A stretch of DNA of 64,000 nt from Streptomyces graminofaciens. GTDB taxonomy: Bacteria > Actinomycetota > Actinomycetes > Streptomycetales > Streptomycetaceae. The DNA lies in NCBI RefSeq assembly GCF_030294945.1, contig NZ_AP018448.1, forward strand, positions 9,148,501 through 9,212,500, written 5' to 3'. The notes beneath the pieces are model-generated. The model did no database searches. It saw only the letters and a program-made list of their open reading frames with translations, and was not told the DNA's origin. Below are positions 44,322 through 53,509 of the stretch, one piece after another. Position 1 is the stretch's first letter, and each line of letters starts with the position of its first letter. The position numbers were made by a program, and so were the translations under genes.

Positions 44322-46078
44322 ATCTCCAGCAAAGCTACCTGCCACAGCGCGTTCGCCCCACGCCTGGTGCGGTGCTCGTCCGGCGCCGACAGCAGTCCGG
44401 CGACGTACGCGTCCTGGAAGACACCCCGTGACCTGGCCTCGGGCGACGACAGAGCCTCACGGACCCGCCCCAGTACGGGGCCCGCCATGTGCGTGACGGC
44501 GGGGACCGGGAAGTAGCCCTTCGGCCGGTCGACGACCTCCGCGGGCAGGACCTGGCGGCCTGCGGCCTTGAGGACGCCCTTGCCGCCGTCGGCGAGTTTC
44601 AGCTCCGGCGGGCAGGCGGCGGCCAGCTCCACCAGGTCGTGGTCGAGGAACGGGACGCGGGCCTCCAGCCCCCAGTCCATCGTCATGTTGTCGACGCGCT
44701 TGACCGGATCGTCGACGAGCATCACATGGGTGTCGAGCCGCAGTGCCGCGTCGAGCGCGGTCTCCGCGCCCGGGCGCGCCATGTGCTCCCGTACGAAGCA
44801 GCCGGACACATCGTGATCGGGCAGCATGTGCGGCTGCAGTATTCGGGCGAGGTCGGTGTGCGGCCGGTCGAAGTACGTCTCGGTGTACGTCTCGGCCTCC
44901 CGCTCTCTCGGGACGGCGGCCAGGTCCGGGTACCAGTGGTAGCCGGCGAAGACCTCGTCGGCGCCCTGCCCGCTCTGGACGACCTTCACCTCCTTCGCCA
45001 CCTGCTCCGACAGCAGATGGAAGGCCACCACGTCATGGCTGATCATCGGCTCGCTCATCGCCTCGATCGCCGCGTCCAGCGCCGTCGACACCCGGTCCGA
45101 GGGCACCAGCAGCTGGTGGTGGTCCGTGCCGAAGTGCCGGGCCACCAGGTCGGAGTAGCGGAACTCGTCGCCCTCCTCGCCGCCCTCCGACTCGAACCCC
45201 ACGCTGAACGTCGCGAGATCGCGCTGCCCTTCGTCGGCCAGCAGCGCCACGATCAGGCTGGAGTCGAGGCCGCCCGACAGCAGAACACCCACGGGCACGT
45301 CGGCGACCATGCGTCGGCGTACCGCGGTGCGCAGCGTGTCGAGCACCGCGTCCCGCCAGCCGTCCGCGCCCAGGTGCGCGTACTCGGGCCGCCGGGTGTA
45401 CGACGGCTGCCAGTAGCGGATGTCGCGGTGGCGGCCGTCCGGCTCCACGACGCGCACGGTGGCCGCGGGCAGCTTGCGTACCCCGGCGAGGACGGTGCGC
45501 GGCGCGGCCACCGTGGCGTGCCAGCTCATGTACTGGTGCAACGCGACCGGGTCGAGCGAGGTGTCGATGCCGCCGCCCGCCAGCAGGGCCGGCAGGGAGG
45601 AGGCGAAGCGCAGCCGGCCCGGTGCCTGGGCCAGGTACAGCGGCTTGACGCCCAGTCGGTCCCGGGCCAGTACGAGTCGGCCGGTGGCCTGCTCGACGAT
45701 GGCGAAGGCGAACATGCCGTAGAAGCGGTCGACGCAGTCGGTTCCCCACTGCTGGTACGCCTTGAGGACCACCTCGGTGTCGGAACTGGAGAAGAAGCGG
45801 TGGCCGAGGCCGCGCAGCTCCTCACGCAGCTCCTTGTAGTTGTAGACGCAGCCGTTGAAGACACCGGCGATCCGGCCCGCGGAGTCGGTCATCGGCTGGG
45901 CCCCGCGCTCGGACAGATCGATGATCTCCAGTCGACGGTGACCCAGCGCGACGGCGCCCTGCGACCACAGGCCCCTGCCGTCCGGTCCCCGGGCGGCGAG
46001 CCGGTCGGTCATTCGCTCGACGGCGGCCAGGTCGGGCCGTCCGCCGTCGAAGACGATCTCTCCGCTGAGGCCGCACAT
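44294..46078 (-). CDS. N-acetylglutaminylglutamine-type amidotransferase (asparagine synthase family), 594 aa
   Basis: Class II glutamine amidotransferase. I chose ATG 46078 because the next residue must be the nucleophile cysteine (MCGLSGEIVFDGGRPDLAAV). Glutaminase motifs RGPDGRG, VALGHRRLEIIDLS, FNGCVYNYKELREEL and SSSDTEVVLKAYQQWG follow, and the synthetase part has the PP-loop LLSGGLDSSLIVALL (about 268) and VVQSGQGADEVFAGYHWYP. These match the AsnO-like enzyme that amidates N-acetylglutaminylglutamate to make the osmoprotectant NAGGN, more closely than AsnB. The usual GNAT/ATP-grasp synthetase partner is not visible here; a carboxylate-amine ligase is upstream instead. Confidence 0.85.
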   Translation of the reverse strand: MCGLSGEIVFDGGRPDLAAVERMTDRLAARGPDGRGLWSQGAVALGHRRLEIIDLSERGAQPMTDSAGRIAGVFNGCVYNYKELREELRGLGHRFFSSSDTEVVLKAYQQWGTDCVDRFYGMFAFAIVEQATGRLVLARDRLGVKPLYLAQAPGRLRFASSLPALLAGGGIDTSLDPVALHQYMSWHATVAAPRTVLAGVRKLPAATVRVVEPDGRHRDIRYWQPSYTRRPEYAHLGADGWRDAVLDTLRTAVRRRMVADVPVGVLLSGGLDSSLIVALLADEGQRDLATFSVGFESEGGEEGDEFRYSDLVARHFGTDHHQLLVPSDRVSTALDAAIEAMSEPMISHDVVAFHLLSEQVAKEVKVVQSGQGADEVFAGYHWYPDLAAVPREREAETYTETYFDRPHTDLARILQPHMLPDHDVSGCFVREHMARPGAETALDAALRLDTHVMLVDDPVKRVDNMTMDWGLEARVPFLDHDLVELAAACPPELKLADGGKGVLKAAGRQVLPAEVVDRPKGYFPVPAVTHMAGPVLGRVREALSSPEARSRGVFQDAYVAGLLSAPDEHRTRRGANALWQVALLEIWLQTHGIS

Positions 46079-46224
46079 CAGGCCGCACCCCCTCGCAGGG
46101 GGCGGCTGCCGGCCGTGCTCGGAGGCGTGGCCTCGGACGAGCACGAGCCGGACGGATTAGCGTTCGTGTCGGTCTTGCTGCTGGACATGCGAGCGACTCT
46201 CCTTGTTGACAGGCGGCACCGGCA

Positions 46225-47511
46225 TCACGGGACGGACGGCAGCTTCTCCGTCTGGGCTCGCCGCGCCGTGGTGTCCTCGCGCGGCGACGGCCGGGGCCCG
46301 CCTTTCTGTGCGGCCGCGTGGGTGTCAGCCGCCGACTGTCTCCGCCGAATGAGGGGCCGGGGCCCCGGTGGGGTGCCTCCGGCCCCTGCGACGGGTTGCC
46401 GCACGGCTCCGGGGGCGGGGCTCTGCCCGCGCTCGCCACGGGTCTCGGCGGCCATCGTCCCGACGCAGGCGAGCAGGCCCTTCTCCGCCGCGACCTCGCG
46501 CAGGCTGTGCGCCGCGCTGCCCCGGGCCAGGGCCTCCTCCAGCAGGACGCGTACGGTGTCCCAGTCTCCGAAGGCCTCCAGGGTGGGGCGCAGCCTTCGG
46601 AGCATGTCGCGCAGGACGGTGGGGGCGGGCGCGGCGAGGCGGGTGACCGGGTCGACCAGATCGCCCTCCAGACCCGACTGGGCCGCACGCCAGACCGCGG
46701 CCCGGAGCCATTCGTGCCTGCCGTCACAGACCCGGCCCGACCGCTCCAGTCGGACCCGCGCGTCCTCGACCAGGGCGCGGTACAGCCCGGCGATGAGCAC
46801 GACCGTCTCGGTGCGCGGGCAGGCGTCGCAGATGCGCAGCTCCAGGGTCTGCTGGTGATCGCACGGCCGCATGTCGTAATAGACCATCCCCGGATCACTG
46901 ATCACGTCGGCGCGGATCAGGCCCTCGATCGCGGCGTCGTAGTCGGCGGCGTCGGCGAAGCAGCCGACCGGCCCGGCGGTGGGCCAGCGCTGCCAGAGCA
47001 TCGTGCGCCAACTGGCGTATCCCGTGTCCGCGCCGAGCCAGAACGGTGAGCTGGCGGACAGGGCCAGCAGCGGGGGCAGCGACGGCGAGACGCCGCACAT
47101 GATCCGTACGGCCGTGTCCCGGTCGGGCACGTCGACGTGGACCTGGGCGCTGCACACGAGGTGCTCGTCCGCGACCTGCCGGTATTCGTCGACCATGTGC
47201 CGGTAACGGGGGTCGGCGGTGGCGTCACCGGAGGTCACCCGCGCGAACGGCACGGTGCCGGCCGCGACGACGTTCAGACCGAGCGGGGAGGCCGTCGCGT
47301 CCAGCTGCCGCCGTGCCCCGGAGAGATCGGTTTGCAGGGAGTCCAGGGAGGCGTGCACCTGGCTGTTCCACTCCACGGACGATCGTTGCAGCTCGTTCTT
47401 GAACTCGGACCCGCGCAGGCGATCGAGGATCGCACCGGCGCCCGGCACGAGCCGCCCGCTCTCCGCGTCCACCACATGAAATTCTTCCTCTACGCCTACC
47501 CGAACGGTCAC
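46225..47511 (-). CDS. Carboxylate-amine ligase of the GCS2/YbdK family, 428 aa
   Basis: ATP-dependent ligase related to glutamate-cysteine ligase. The start GTG 47511 (preceded by GGGAG) gives VTVRVGVEEEFHVVDAESGR, the family's conserved N-terminus with the metal-binding glutamates. DEHLVCSAQVHVDVPDRDTA and ELRICDACPRTE (about 275) are further family motifs. The C-terminal 70 residues are a low-complexity extension. With the amidotransferase and S9 peptidase in the same orientation it forms a small peptide-metabolism cluster. It may replace the missing NAGGN synthetase; the substrate is unknown. Confidence 0.85.
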   Translation of the reverse strand: MTVRVGVEEEFHVVDAESGRLVPGAGAILDRLRGSEFKNELQRSSVEWNSQVHASLDSLQTDLSGARRQLDATASPLGLNVVAAGTVPFARVTSGDATADPRYRHMVDEYRQVADEHLVCSAQVHVDVPDRDTAVRIMCGVSPSLPPLLALSASSPFWLGADTGYASWRTMLWQRWPTAGPVGCFADAADYDAAIEGLIRADVISDPGMVYYDMRPCDHQQTLELRICDACPRTETVVLIAGLYRALVEDARVRLERSGRVCDGRHEWLRAAVWRAAQSGLEGDLVDPVTRLAAPAPTVLRDMLRRLRPTLEAFGDWDTVRVLLEEALARGSAAHSLREVAAEKGLLACVGTMAAETRGERGQSPAPGAVRQPVAGAGGTPPGPRPLIRRRQSAADTHAAAQKGGPRPSPREDTTARRAQTEKLPSVP

Positions 47512-47910
47512 GGCCTCTCCCTCATCCGTACCGAGATCGCCCGCTGGGCCGGAGACCCGTCGGCGACCGCTGCGCATCACGAGTTCCCGGCAAATAGGCA
47601 AATAAGCCTCATTTGTTCCTGCTCAGTCACGGGACTCGTGCCGCCCGTTCCTGGAAGCCGTGGACTCCCCGGCCTCCCTGGATTCCATGGACGACTGCTC
47701 GGGAGCTCGCGTTGCATGGGGCCCAGCAGCGGTTTGTCCTGATCGGCCGCGGGACCGCGCGACCAGCGCACACGGAAGCCGGGGGCGCGCCGCACCGGGG
47801 CCGCCGGGCCGCCAGGTCGCCGAGCGACCGTAGGACGGGGAGCTTCGCTCAGCGCTCGGGACCGGTGCCGAGGCCCGGCTCGCCCTCTGCCCGCGACGGT
47901 GCCCGCTCGC
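47512..47910. other. 399-base spacer with no supported gene
   Basis: Only short, low-quality frames. An AT-richer stretch at 47590-47620 (GCAAATAGGCAAATAAGC) probably holds the promoter for the minus-strand ligase operon, though no consensus pair is convincing. Part of the ligase reading frame continues into it to 47601. Confidence 0.4.
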
Positions 47911-48423
47911 TCATCGAGGCGCTCCCGAGCCCGTCAGCTCCGGAGTGCGGAAGGTGGTCGTCACCTGTTGCGAGTGGAGCTCCTCCAGGGTCCGCAGCTG
48001 TCGGTGGGCGCGGCGAACGAGGTCGTCCAGCCGATGGGGGTCGAGACGTCCCTCGGTGTCGCTGAGCCGCCGCAGGGCCTGCCAGCACGCGAGCTTGCCC
48101 GACACCCCCACCCGCAGCATCTCCAGTTCGATCAGCGTGCTGAGCGGGGAGCGGTGCACCAGCCTGCCGTTCGCCTTCAGCCGGCCCACTTTCTCGGCCG
48201 CCCAGCCGGCGGAGACCTTGTAGCGGCGGGCCGGGACATCCAGCTCTTCCATCAGGTCGGTCAGGCTGTGCCGATCCTGAGCGATCTCGGTGGCGATCTC
48301 CTCCACGGCCGGGGCGGACGCCGTACCGCGGCAGGACCGCGCCAGATGGCGGGCACGGTCGACGCCCGCGGTGGCACCGGCCAGGTGGTCGTTGAGGTAG
48401 ATGCCGAGCAGGTTCGCTTCCAT
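47911..48423 (-). CDS. Conserved hypothetical helical protein, 170 aa
   Basis: Starts MEANLLGIYLNDHLAGATAG, with AGGGGA four bases before the ATG. The whole protein is predicted helical with the spacing of a four-helix bundle: DHLAGATAGVDRARHLA, TEIAQDRHSLTDLMEEL, YKVSAGWAAEKVGRLKANGR and EMLRVGVSGKLACWQALRRL. A D-H-x-A and several E/D-H pairs could bind metal in a ferritin-like fold, but the pattern is not decisive. I recall similar proteins in streptomycetes without a known role. Confidence 0.65.
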   Translation of the reverse strand: MEANLLGIYLNDHLAGATAGVDRARHLARSCRGTASAPAVEEIATEIAQDRHSLTDLMEELDVPARRYKVSAGWAAEKVGRLKANGRLVHRSPLSTLIELEMLRVGVSGKLACWQALRRLSDTEGRLDPHRLDDLVRRAHRQLRTLEELHSQQVTTTFRTPELTGSGAPR

Positions 48424-48652
48424 GTTGTCCCCTTGCCGGAGATGGTCCGGGAAGTGCCCGGCACCCCTTCGTGGGTGTGTCGATCATGTCCCGCTGCGAG
48501 TACCCGACGATCCGGGAGGCAACCCGTGTGACGGTGGGGGAGGGGCGTAGCCGCTGGAGGTGCGGGTGGTCGGGCCGGGGGCCGGTGAGGTGCGGGGGCC
48601 GGGCAGGTCCGTGGGCCGGGCTGGTCCGGGCAGGCCCGGGCAGGTCCGGGGG

Positions 48653-49636
48653 TCAGCGGGGCGGGGGCGCCGCCGTGCTCCCCGTCTCGGCGCGGAACCA
48701 GGCGATCGTGCGGCGCAGCCCTTCCACGGGTGTCACCCGTGGTTCCCAGCCGAGCTTGTCGTGGGCCAGGGTGATGTCCGGACAGCGCGACGCCGGGTCG
48801 TCGGTGGGGCGTTCGACGAAGCGGATCTCGGAGTCGGACCCGGTGAGGTCGATGACCAGGCGGGCCAGGTCGAGCATGGTGATCTCGCCGGGGTTTCCGA
48901 TGTTCACGGGGCCGCGCATGCCCTGGGTCGCCGCCGCGAGCACACCGCGCACGGTGTCGTCGACGTAGCACAGCGAGCGGGTCTGGCGCCCGTCCCCGGT
49001 GACCGTGAGGGGCTCGCCGGCGAGCGCCTGCCGGACGAACGTCGGTACGGCGCGGCCGTCGTGACCGCGCATCCGCGGGCCGTAGGTGTTGAACAGGCGC
49101 ACGATCGCGGTGTCGGTGCCCTTGGTGTCGGCGTGGGCGGTGGTCAGCGCCTCGCCGAAGCGCTTGGCCTCGTCGTACACACTCCGTGGCCCGACGGGGT
49201 TCACATGGCCCCAGTAGCGTTCGTTCTGCGGATTCTGCTGGGGGTCCCCGTACACCTCCGACGTGGAGGCGAGGAGGAAGCGGGCTCCGGACGCGTGGGC
49301 GAGTTCCAGGGCGTGACGCGTGCCCAGGCTGCCGGTGTCCATCGTGTGCAGGGGCAACCGGAGATAGTCGGCGGGGGACGCGGGGGACGCGAGGTGCAGG
49401 ACCAGGTCGGGGGGTCGCTCGACCGGGATCCCCTCCGTGACATCGGCCCGCAGCACGGTGAATCCGGGACGGTCGAGGAGCGCGGCGATGTTGCCGAGAC
49501 GGCCGGTGCTGAGGTCGTCGACGCAGGTGACGTCCACGCCCGAGGCCAGCAGTTCGGTACACAAATGCGAACCGACGAAGCCCGCGCCGCCGGTGACGAC
49601 TGCGTGCTGCCAGTTCGGCGAGAAGGCGATGGTCAT
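48653..49636 (-). CDS. NAD-dependent NDP-sugar epimerase/decarboxylase (extended SDR), 327 aa
   Basis: The NAD-binding motif is VVTGGAGFVGSHLCTELL (about residues 13-30). LVLHLASPASPADYLRLPLH is characteristic of the UDP-glucuronate decarboxylase (UXS) group, followed by STSEVYGDPQ, the catalytic tyrosine and lysine in YDEAKRFGE (about 155), and NTYGPRMR. This suggests UDP-glucuronate to UDP-xylose conversion, but a 4-epimerase is possible. ATG 49636 has GGAGGA nine bases ahead. It is divergent from the hemerythrin gene. Confidence 0.83.
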   Translation of the reverse strand: MTIAFSPNWQHAVVTGGAGFVGSHLCTELLASGVDVTCVDDLSTGRLGNIAALLDRPGFTVLRADVTEGIPVERPPDLVLHLASPASPADYLRLPLHTMDTGSLGTRHALELAHASGARFLLASTSEVYGDPQQNPQNERYWGHVNPVGPRSVYDEAKRFGEALTTAHADTKGTDTAIVRLFNTYGPRMRGHDGRAVPTFVRQALAGEPLTVTGDGRQTRSLCYVDDTVRGVLAAATQGMRGPVNIGNPGEITMLDLARLVIDLTGSDSEIRFVERPTDDPASRCPDITLAHDKLGWEPRVTPVEGLRRTIAWFRAETGSTAAPPPR

Positions 49637-49834
49637 GGCGATCTCCTCCGTGCGCGCGACGGCGCCCGCCTCCTGGGTGTGCCAGGCGACGCATCGGCAT
49701 CGGCACGGTGGCTCGATGCGCACCGCCTACGGAGGAAGCCCGAAAGCCGAGCATCACATGTACGGGTCCCGCTCGCGACCGGTGAGGCCCGGTGGCCCTC
49801 GGTCACGTGGATGACGCCGTCGCGCGAACGAGCC

Positions 49835-49859
49835 GCGTGGCCGGGCCGTTCGCGGGTAC
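49835..49859 (+). promoter_or_regulatory. Possible sigma-B-type stress promoter before the hemerythrin gene
   Basis: GCGT (49835-49838), a 15-base spacer and GGGTAC (49854-49859) fit the GNNT-N14-16-GGGTAY pattern of Streptomyces sigma-B-family promoters. It lies about 79 bases before the ATG. A stress promoter suits an iron/oxygen-binding hemerythrin. Confidence 0.45.
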
Positions 49860-49937
49860 CCGGTATCGCGCCCGAGGACATCCACGGGACCGGCGGTGGC
49901 CCCGGCCGGTCAGGAGCCGCAGGAAAGGAGCAGGGAC

Positions 49938-50501
49938 ATGGGACACGGCGGAGACGTCATCGCCGAACTGACCACGGACCACGAGGAAGTGAAGGAGATG
50001 TTCGGGCAGATCGAGGCACTGCCCGTCGGTGACCCCCAGCGCAAGCACTACGCGGACAAGGTCACCATCGAACTGGTGCGTCACTCGGTCGCCGAGGAGG
50101 CCTACCTCTACCCGGCGGTCCGCGAGCATGTGAGGGACGGTGACATGATCGCCGACCGGGAGCTCGAGGACCACGCCGAGGCCGAGCGCACCATGAAGGA
50201 CCTGGAGCGGTGCGAGGCCGACGACCCCGAGTTCGACCGGCTGATCACCCGGCTGATGACCGAGATCCGGTCGCACATCGAGGACGAGGAGGACAACCTC
50301 TTCCCCCGACTGCGCCAGTCCTGTTCGGAGGACGCCCTGAACAGCCTCGGCGAGAAGGTCCGCACGGCCAAGAAGACGGCGCCGACCCGGCCCCACCCGG
50401 CGGCCCCGGACACCCCTCCGGCCAACAAGCTGCTCGCGCCCGGCATGGGCCTCGTCGACCGTATGCGCGACGCGCTGACCGGTCGCGGCAAGGACGACTG
50501 A
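49938..50501 (+). CDS. Hemerythrin-domain protein, 187 aa
   Basis: Helices carry the di-iron ligands: H in LTTDHEEVKEMF, H..E in LVRHSVAEEAYLYP, H in LEDHAEAERTM and H...E in RSHIEDEEDNLFP, the order expected for a hemerythrin four-helix bundle (about residues 1-130). The remaining tail is proline-rich with a final helix. It probably binds oxygen or nitric oxide, or senses redox state. ATG 49938 has AAGGAG seven bases upstream. Confidence 0.88.
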   Translation: MGHGGDVIAELTTDHEEVKEMFGQIEALPVGDPQRKHYADKVTIELVRHSVAEEAYLYPAVREHVRDGDMIADRELEDHAEAERTMKDLERCEADDPEFDRLITRLMTEIRSHIEDEEDNLFPRLRQSCSEDALNSLGEKVRTAKKTAPTRPHPAAPDTPPANKLLAPGMGLVDRMRDALTGRGKDD

Positions 50502-50579
50502 CACCGGTACGGGTGCGACACGGACACGGACACGGACACGGGCACGGGCGCCGGTACGACGAGTACAGGGCGGGCGAGG

Positions 50580-50750
50580 TCAGTCGTCACCCCTGACGAT
50601 GGTCGGGACCGCCTCGGCCTCCGGCGTACGGCGGCCGTCCCTCACCGCGAGGGCCGGAAGGCAGGTGCGTACGCCCTTGCCCCGCCGACGCCGGGCCTTC
50701 GCCCAGCCGCTCTCGCGGACGACGAGTTTCTCGACGGTCTGCGTACTCAC
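50580..50750 (-). CDS. Possible small basic protein, 56 aa
   Basis: GTG 50750 opens VSTQTVEKLVVRESGWAKAR, followed by RRRRGKGVRTCLPALAVRDG and an acidic end. The sense is protein-like and an AGG lies five bases ahead, but the gene is short and I recognise no family. A competing frame one base over also stays open. Confidence 0.4.
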   Translation of the reverse strand: MSTQTVEKLVVRESGWAKARRRRGKGVRTCLPALAVRDGRRTPEAEAVPTIVRGDD

Positions 50751-50898
50751 GACGCCTCATCTTCTTCCGGTCCGGGGCCGCCGTAGCCCTTCGACGTGTG
50801 CGCCCACGGGTGCCCGGCGACGCGGAGTCCAAACACCGGGACCACGCTGACACCGAACCGCTGAAGCAGCCCGGACAGGCCCTAGGGCGTGTTTCGCC

Positions 50899-51768
50899 CT
50901 AGCTCAGCAGCGCGGCCAGTCGGCGCCAGCTCTCGCGGGGCAGCACGTCGCCCGCCCGGTCGTCGACGACCTGGAGCGCCACATGGTCCGCGCCCGCCTC
51001 GTGGAACGCGTCGATCCGGGTTCGTACGCGGTCGTCGTCGCCCCAGGCGTACACCGCGTCGATCAGCCGGTCGCTGCCGCCGTCCGCGAGGTCGTCCTCG
51101 GTGAAGCCGAGGCGGCGGAAGGTGTTGGTGTAGTTCGGCAGGGTCAGGTAGAAGGCGAGGTGGGCGCGGGCGATGCTGCGGGCGCGGGCCGGGTCGGTCT
51201 CCGGGATCACCTTCAGCTCCGGTGCCAGCAGCGGTACTTCACCCAGGGCCTCGCGGGCCTCGGCCGTGTGCTCGGGGGTGACCAGGTACGGGTGCGAGCC
51301 GGCCGACCTCTCCCGTGAGAGGCGGAGCATCTTCGGACCCAGCGCGGCGAGGACCCGGCGCTCGGCGGGCACCCCGGCCGCGTCCAGGGCGTCGAGATAG
51401 GCGACCATCGCGGTGTACGGGCGGCGGTACCGGTCGGCGAGCTTCGCGTGGCTCACCCCGAGGCCCAGCAGGAAGCGGCCGGGGTGGGCGGCCTCCAGCT
51501 CCGCGTACCGCGCGGCCGTCTCGGTGGCCTCGTACTGCCAGATGCTCTGGATGCCGGTGGCTATGGTGATCCGCCTCGTCGCCTCGACCAGCGGGCCGGC
51601 GTGCGGTACCGAGGTGTTGCCGCCCAGCCAGATCGCGCCGAAGCCGAGTTCCTCCAACTCCGCTGCGGCTTCGGCGAGTTCGCCGCGCCGAGCCGGGTCC
51701 TCGGATCGCAGTCCCATGCTCCAGACGCCGTACCGTCCCACACTGCCTACGTTGGTCTCTTTGGCCAT
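50899..51768 (-). CDS. LLM-class F420-dependent oxidoreductase, 289 aa
   Basis: Luciferase-like barrel. YGVWSMGLRSEDPARRGELA, ELEELGFGAIWLGGN, ITIATGIQSIWQYEATETAA and RFLLGLGVSHAKLADRYRRP are hallmarks of the TIGR03620-type F420 group found throughout mycelial actinobacteria. The enzyme would transfer hydride with reduced F420; the substrate is unknown. I chose ATG 51768, as the open frame before it has no homology-like sense. It is divergent from the GH43 genes. Confidence 0.85.
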   Translation of the reverse strand: MAKETNVGSVGRYGVWSMGLRSEDPARRGELAEAAAELEELGFGAIWLGGNTSVPHAGPLVEATRRITIATGIQSIWQYEATETAARYAELEAAHPGRFLLGLGVSHAKLADRYRRPYTAMVAYLDALDAAGVPAERRVLAALGPKMLRLSRERSAGSHPYLVTPEHTAEAREALGEVPLLAPELKVIPETDPARARSIARAHLAFYLTLPNYTNTFRRLGFTEDDLADGGSDRLIDAVYAWGDDDRVRTRIDAFHEAGADHVALQVVDDRAGDVLPRESWRRLAALLS

Positions 51769-51959
51769 GCAAACGCCAACCCGGCCGCCTTCATGATCTA
51801 TTCCGGGCGATCCGTCGACACAAAAACCTGTCACATCCATTGACGTCCCTCCCGCCTCACCTTTACCTTCTGGCCGAAGTTACGTACAACGTTCGCGATC
51901 TCGAACATTCTCCTCTGAGCCGCAGTAGCCGCACTAGCCGCTCCCGGAAGGGACTCGCC

Positions 51960-53480
51960 GTGTTCCCCACCCGCGTCCGTCGCTGGTCGACGCCCCGCCG
52001 CTGGTTGACGCTCGGGGCAGCCCTCATCGCCCTGCTCGCCTCGCTCCTCACCGTCCAGACCGCGCAGCCCGCCATCGCGGCCGACGGCAAGCCGTACACC
52101 AACCCGGTCAAGTCCGAGAAGGGCGCCGACCCCTGGCTGGAGTACTACAACGGCAATTACTACCTGGTGACGACCACGTTCACCAACAAGCTGCTCATGC
52201 GTAAGTCCCCCACCCTCGCGGGCCTGAGCACCGCCCCGAGCGTGGAGATCTGGTCGGACACCACCGCCGGGCGCAACGCCAACATCTGGGCGCCGGAGAT
52301 CCACTTCCTCGACGGCAAGTGGTACCTGTACTACTCGGCCGCGCAGAGCGGCGTCGCCTGCTGCGACACCCAGCGCACCCAGGTGCTGGAGAGCTCCGGC
52401 ACCGACCCCATGGGCCCGTACACGCACAAGAACACCCTCACAGGGTCCAACCTCACCCCCGGCGGCTGGCTCATCGACGCCAGCGTGCTCAAGCACGACA
52501 ACAACCTGTACCTGGTGGGCAGCGGCTTCATCAACGGCAGCAAGCAGAGCCTGGTCATCGCGCCGATGAGCAACCCCTACACGCTCGCCAGCCAGACCTT
52601 CTCGATCATCTCCAGCCCCACGCTGAGCTGGGAGACCTCCGGCGGCGCGGTCAACGAGGGACCGGAGCCGCTCTACCACGACGGCCGGACCTTCCTCACC
52701 TTCTCCGCGAGCTTCTGCAGCACCGCCGACTACAAGCTCGGCCAGCTGGAGCTGACCGGATCCGACCCGCTGCTCGCCTCCTCCTGGACCAAGAAGCAGA
52801 CCCCCGTCTTCCAGCGCAGTGACGCCAACGGTGTCTACGGCCCGGGCCACAACGGGTTCTTCACCTCGCCCGACGGCACCGAGAACTGGATCGTCTACCA
52901 CGCGAACAACTCGGCGAACGGCGGCTGCGGCAACGGCCGTACGACCCGCGCCCAGAAGTTCACCTGGAACGCGGACGGCACCCCGAACTTCGGCACCCCG
53001 GTCGCCCTCGGCACCACCCTCGCCGGCCCCTCCGGCGAGACGGCGACGACCCCGACCGCGTACACCATCGTCAACCGCAACAGCGGCAAGTGCCTGGACG
53101 TCAACAACAGCAGCACGGCCGACGGCGCCAACATCCAGCAGTGGTCCTGCACCGGCGGGGCCAACCAGAAGTGGCGCATCGAGGACCGCGCGGACGACAC
53201 CAGCCGGCTCGTCAACGTCGCCACCGGCAAGGTCGCCGACATCGCCGACTGCAACTCCGCCGACGGCACCGACATCCGGCAGTGGTCCTGGCTGAACAAC
53301 AACTGCCAGAAGTTCCGCCTGATCTACACGGGCAGCGACTACGTCCAGATCGTCAACGTCGCCACCGGCAAGGTCATGGACGTCGCCAACTGCGGCACGG
53401 CCAACGGCACCGACGTACGCCAGTGGAGCTGGCTCAACAACAACTGCCAGCAGTGGCGGCTCGTCCCCACCACCGCCTGA
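51960..53480 (+). CDS. Secreted GH43 glycosidase with ricin-type lectin domain, 506 aa
   Basis: A five-bladed propeller arabinanase/arabinofuranosidase-type enzyme. The signal peptide is residues 1-41 (TLGAALIALLASLLTV...AIAA). The catalytic base is D57 in KGADPWLEYY, the pKa-modulating aspartate lies in WLIDASVLKH and the acid in GGAVNEGPEPLYHDGRT. IWAPEIHFLDGKWYLYYSA is a family motif. From about residue 365 a ricin-B-type lectin follows with three QQW/RQW..W repeats (DVNNSSTADGANIQQWSC, ADGTDIRQWSW, ANGTDVRQWSW). GTG 51960 has a GGAAGGGA ribosome-binding site. It is in an operon with the second GH43. Confidence 0.9.
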   Translation: MFPTRVRRWSTPRRWLTLGAALIALLASLLTVQTAQPAIAADGKPYTNPVKSEKGADPWLEYYNGNYYLVTTTFTNKLLMRKSPTLAGLSTAPSVEIWSDTTAGRNANIWAPEIHFLDGKWYLYYSAAQSGVACCDTQRTQVLESSGTDPMGPYTHKNTLTGSNLTPGGWLIDASVLKHDNNLYLVGSGFINGSKQSLVIAPMSNPYTLASQTFSIISSPTLSWETSGGAVNEGPEPLYHDGRTFLTFSASFCSTADYKLGQLELTGSDPLLASSWTKKQTPVFQRSDANGVYGPGHNGFFTSPDGTENWIVYHANNSANGGCGNGRTTRAQKFTWNADGTPNFGTPVALGTTLAGPSGETATTPTAYTIVNRNSGKCLDVNNSSTADGANIQQWSCTGGANQKWRIEDRADDTSRLVNVATGKVADIADCNSADGTDIRQWSWLNNNCQKFRLIYTGSDYVQIVNVATGKVMDVANCGTANGTDVRQWSWLNNNCQQWRLVPTTA

Positions 53481-53509
53481 TCACCGAACGAACCCGAAGG
53501 ACTTCGAAC

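Noticed and set aside
48554..48660. G-rich stretch before the epimerase stop as a small gene or G-quadruplex control element
   Set aside because: Low-complexity GGGCCGGG sequence without a supported frame; quadruplex potential is common in such GC-rich spacers.
50510..50552. CGGACA repeat after the hemerythrin gene as a regulatory array
   Set aside because: A simple hexamer microsatellite with no further structure.
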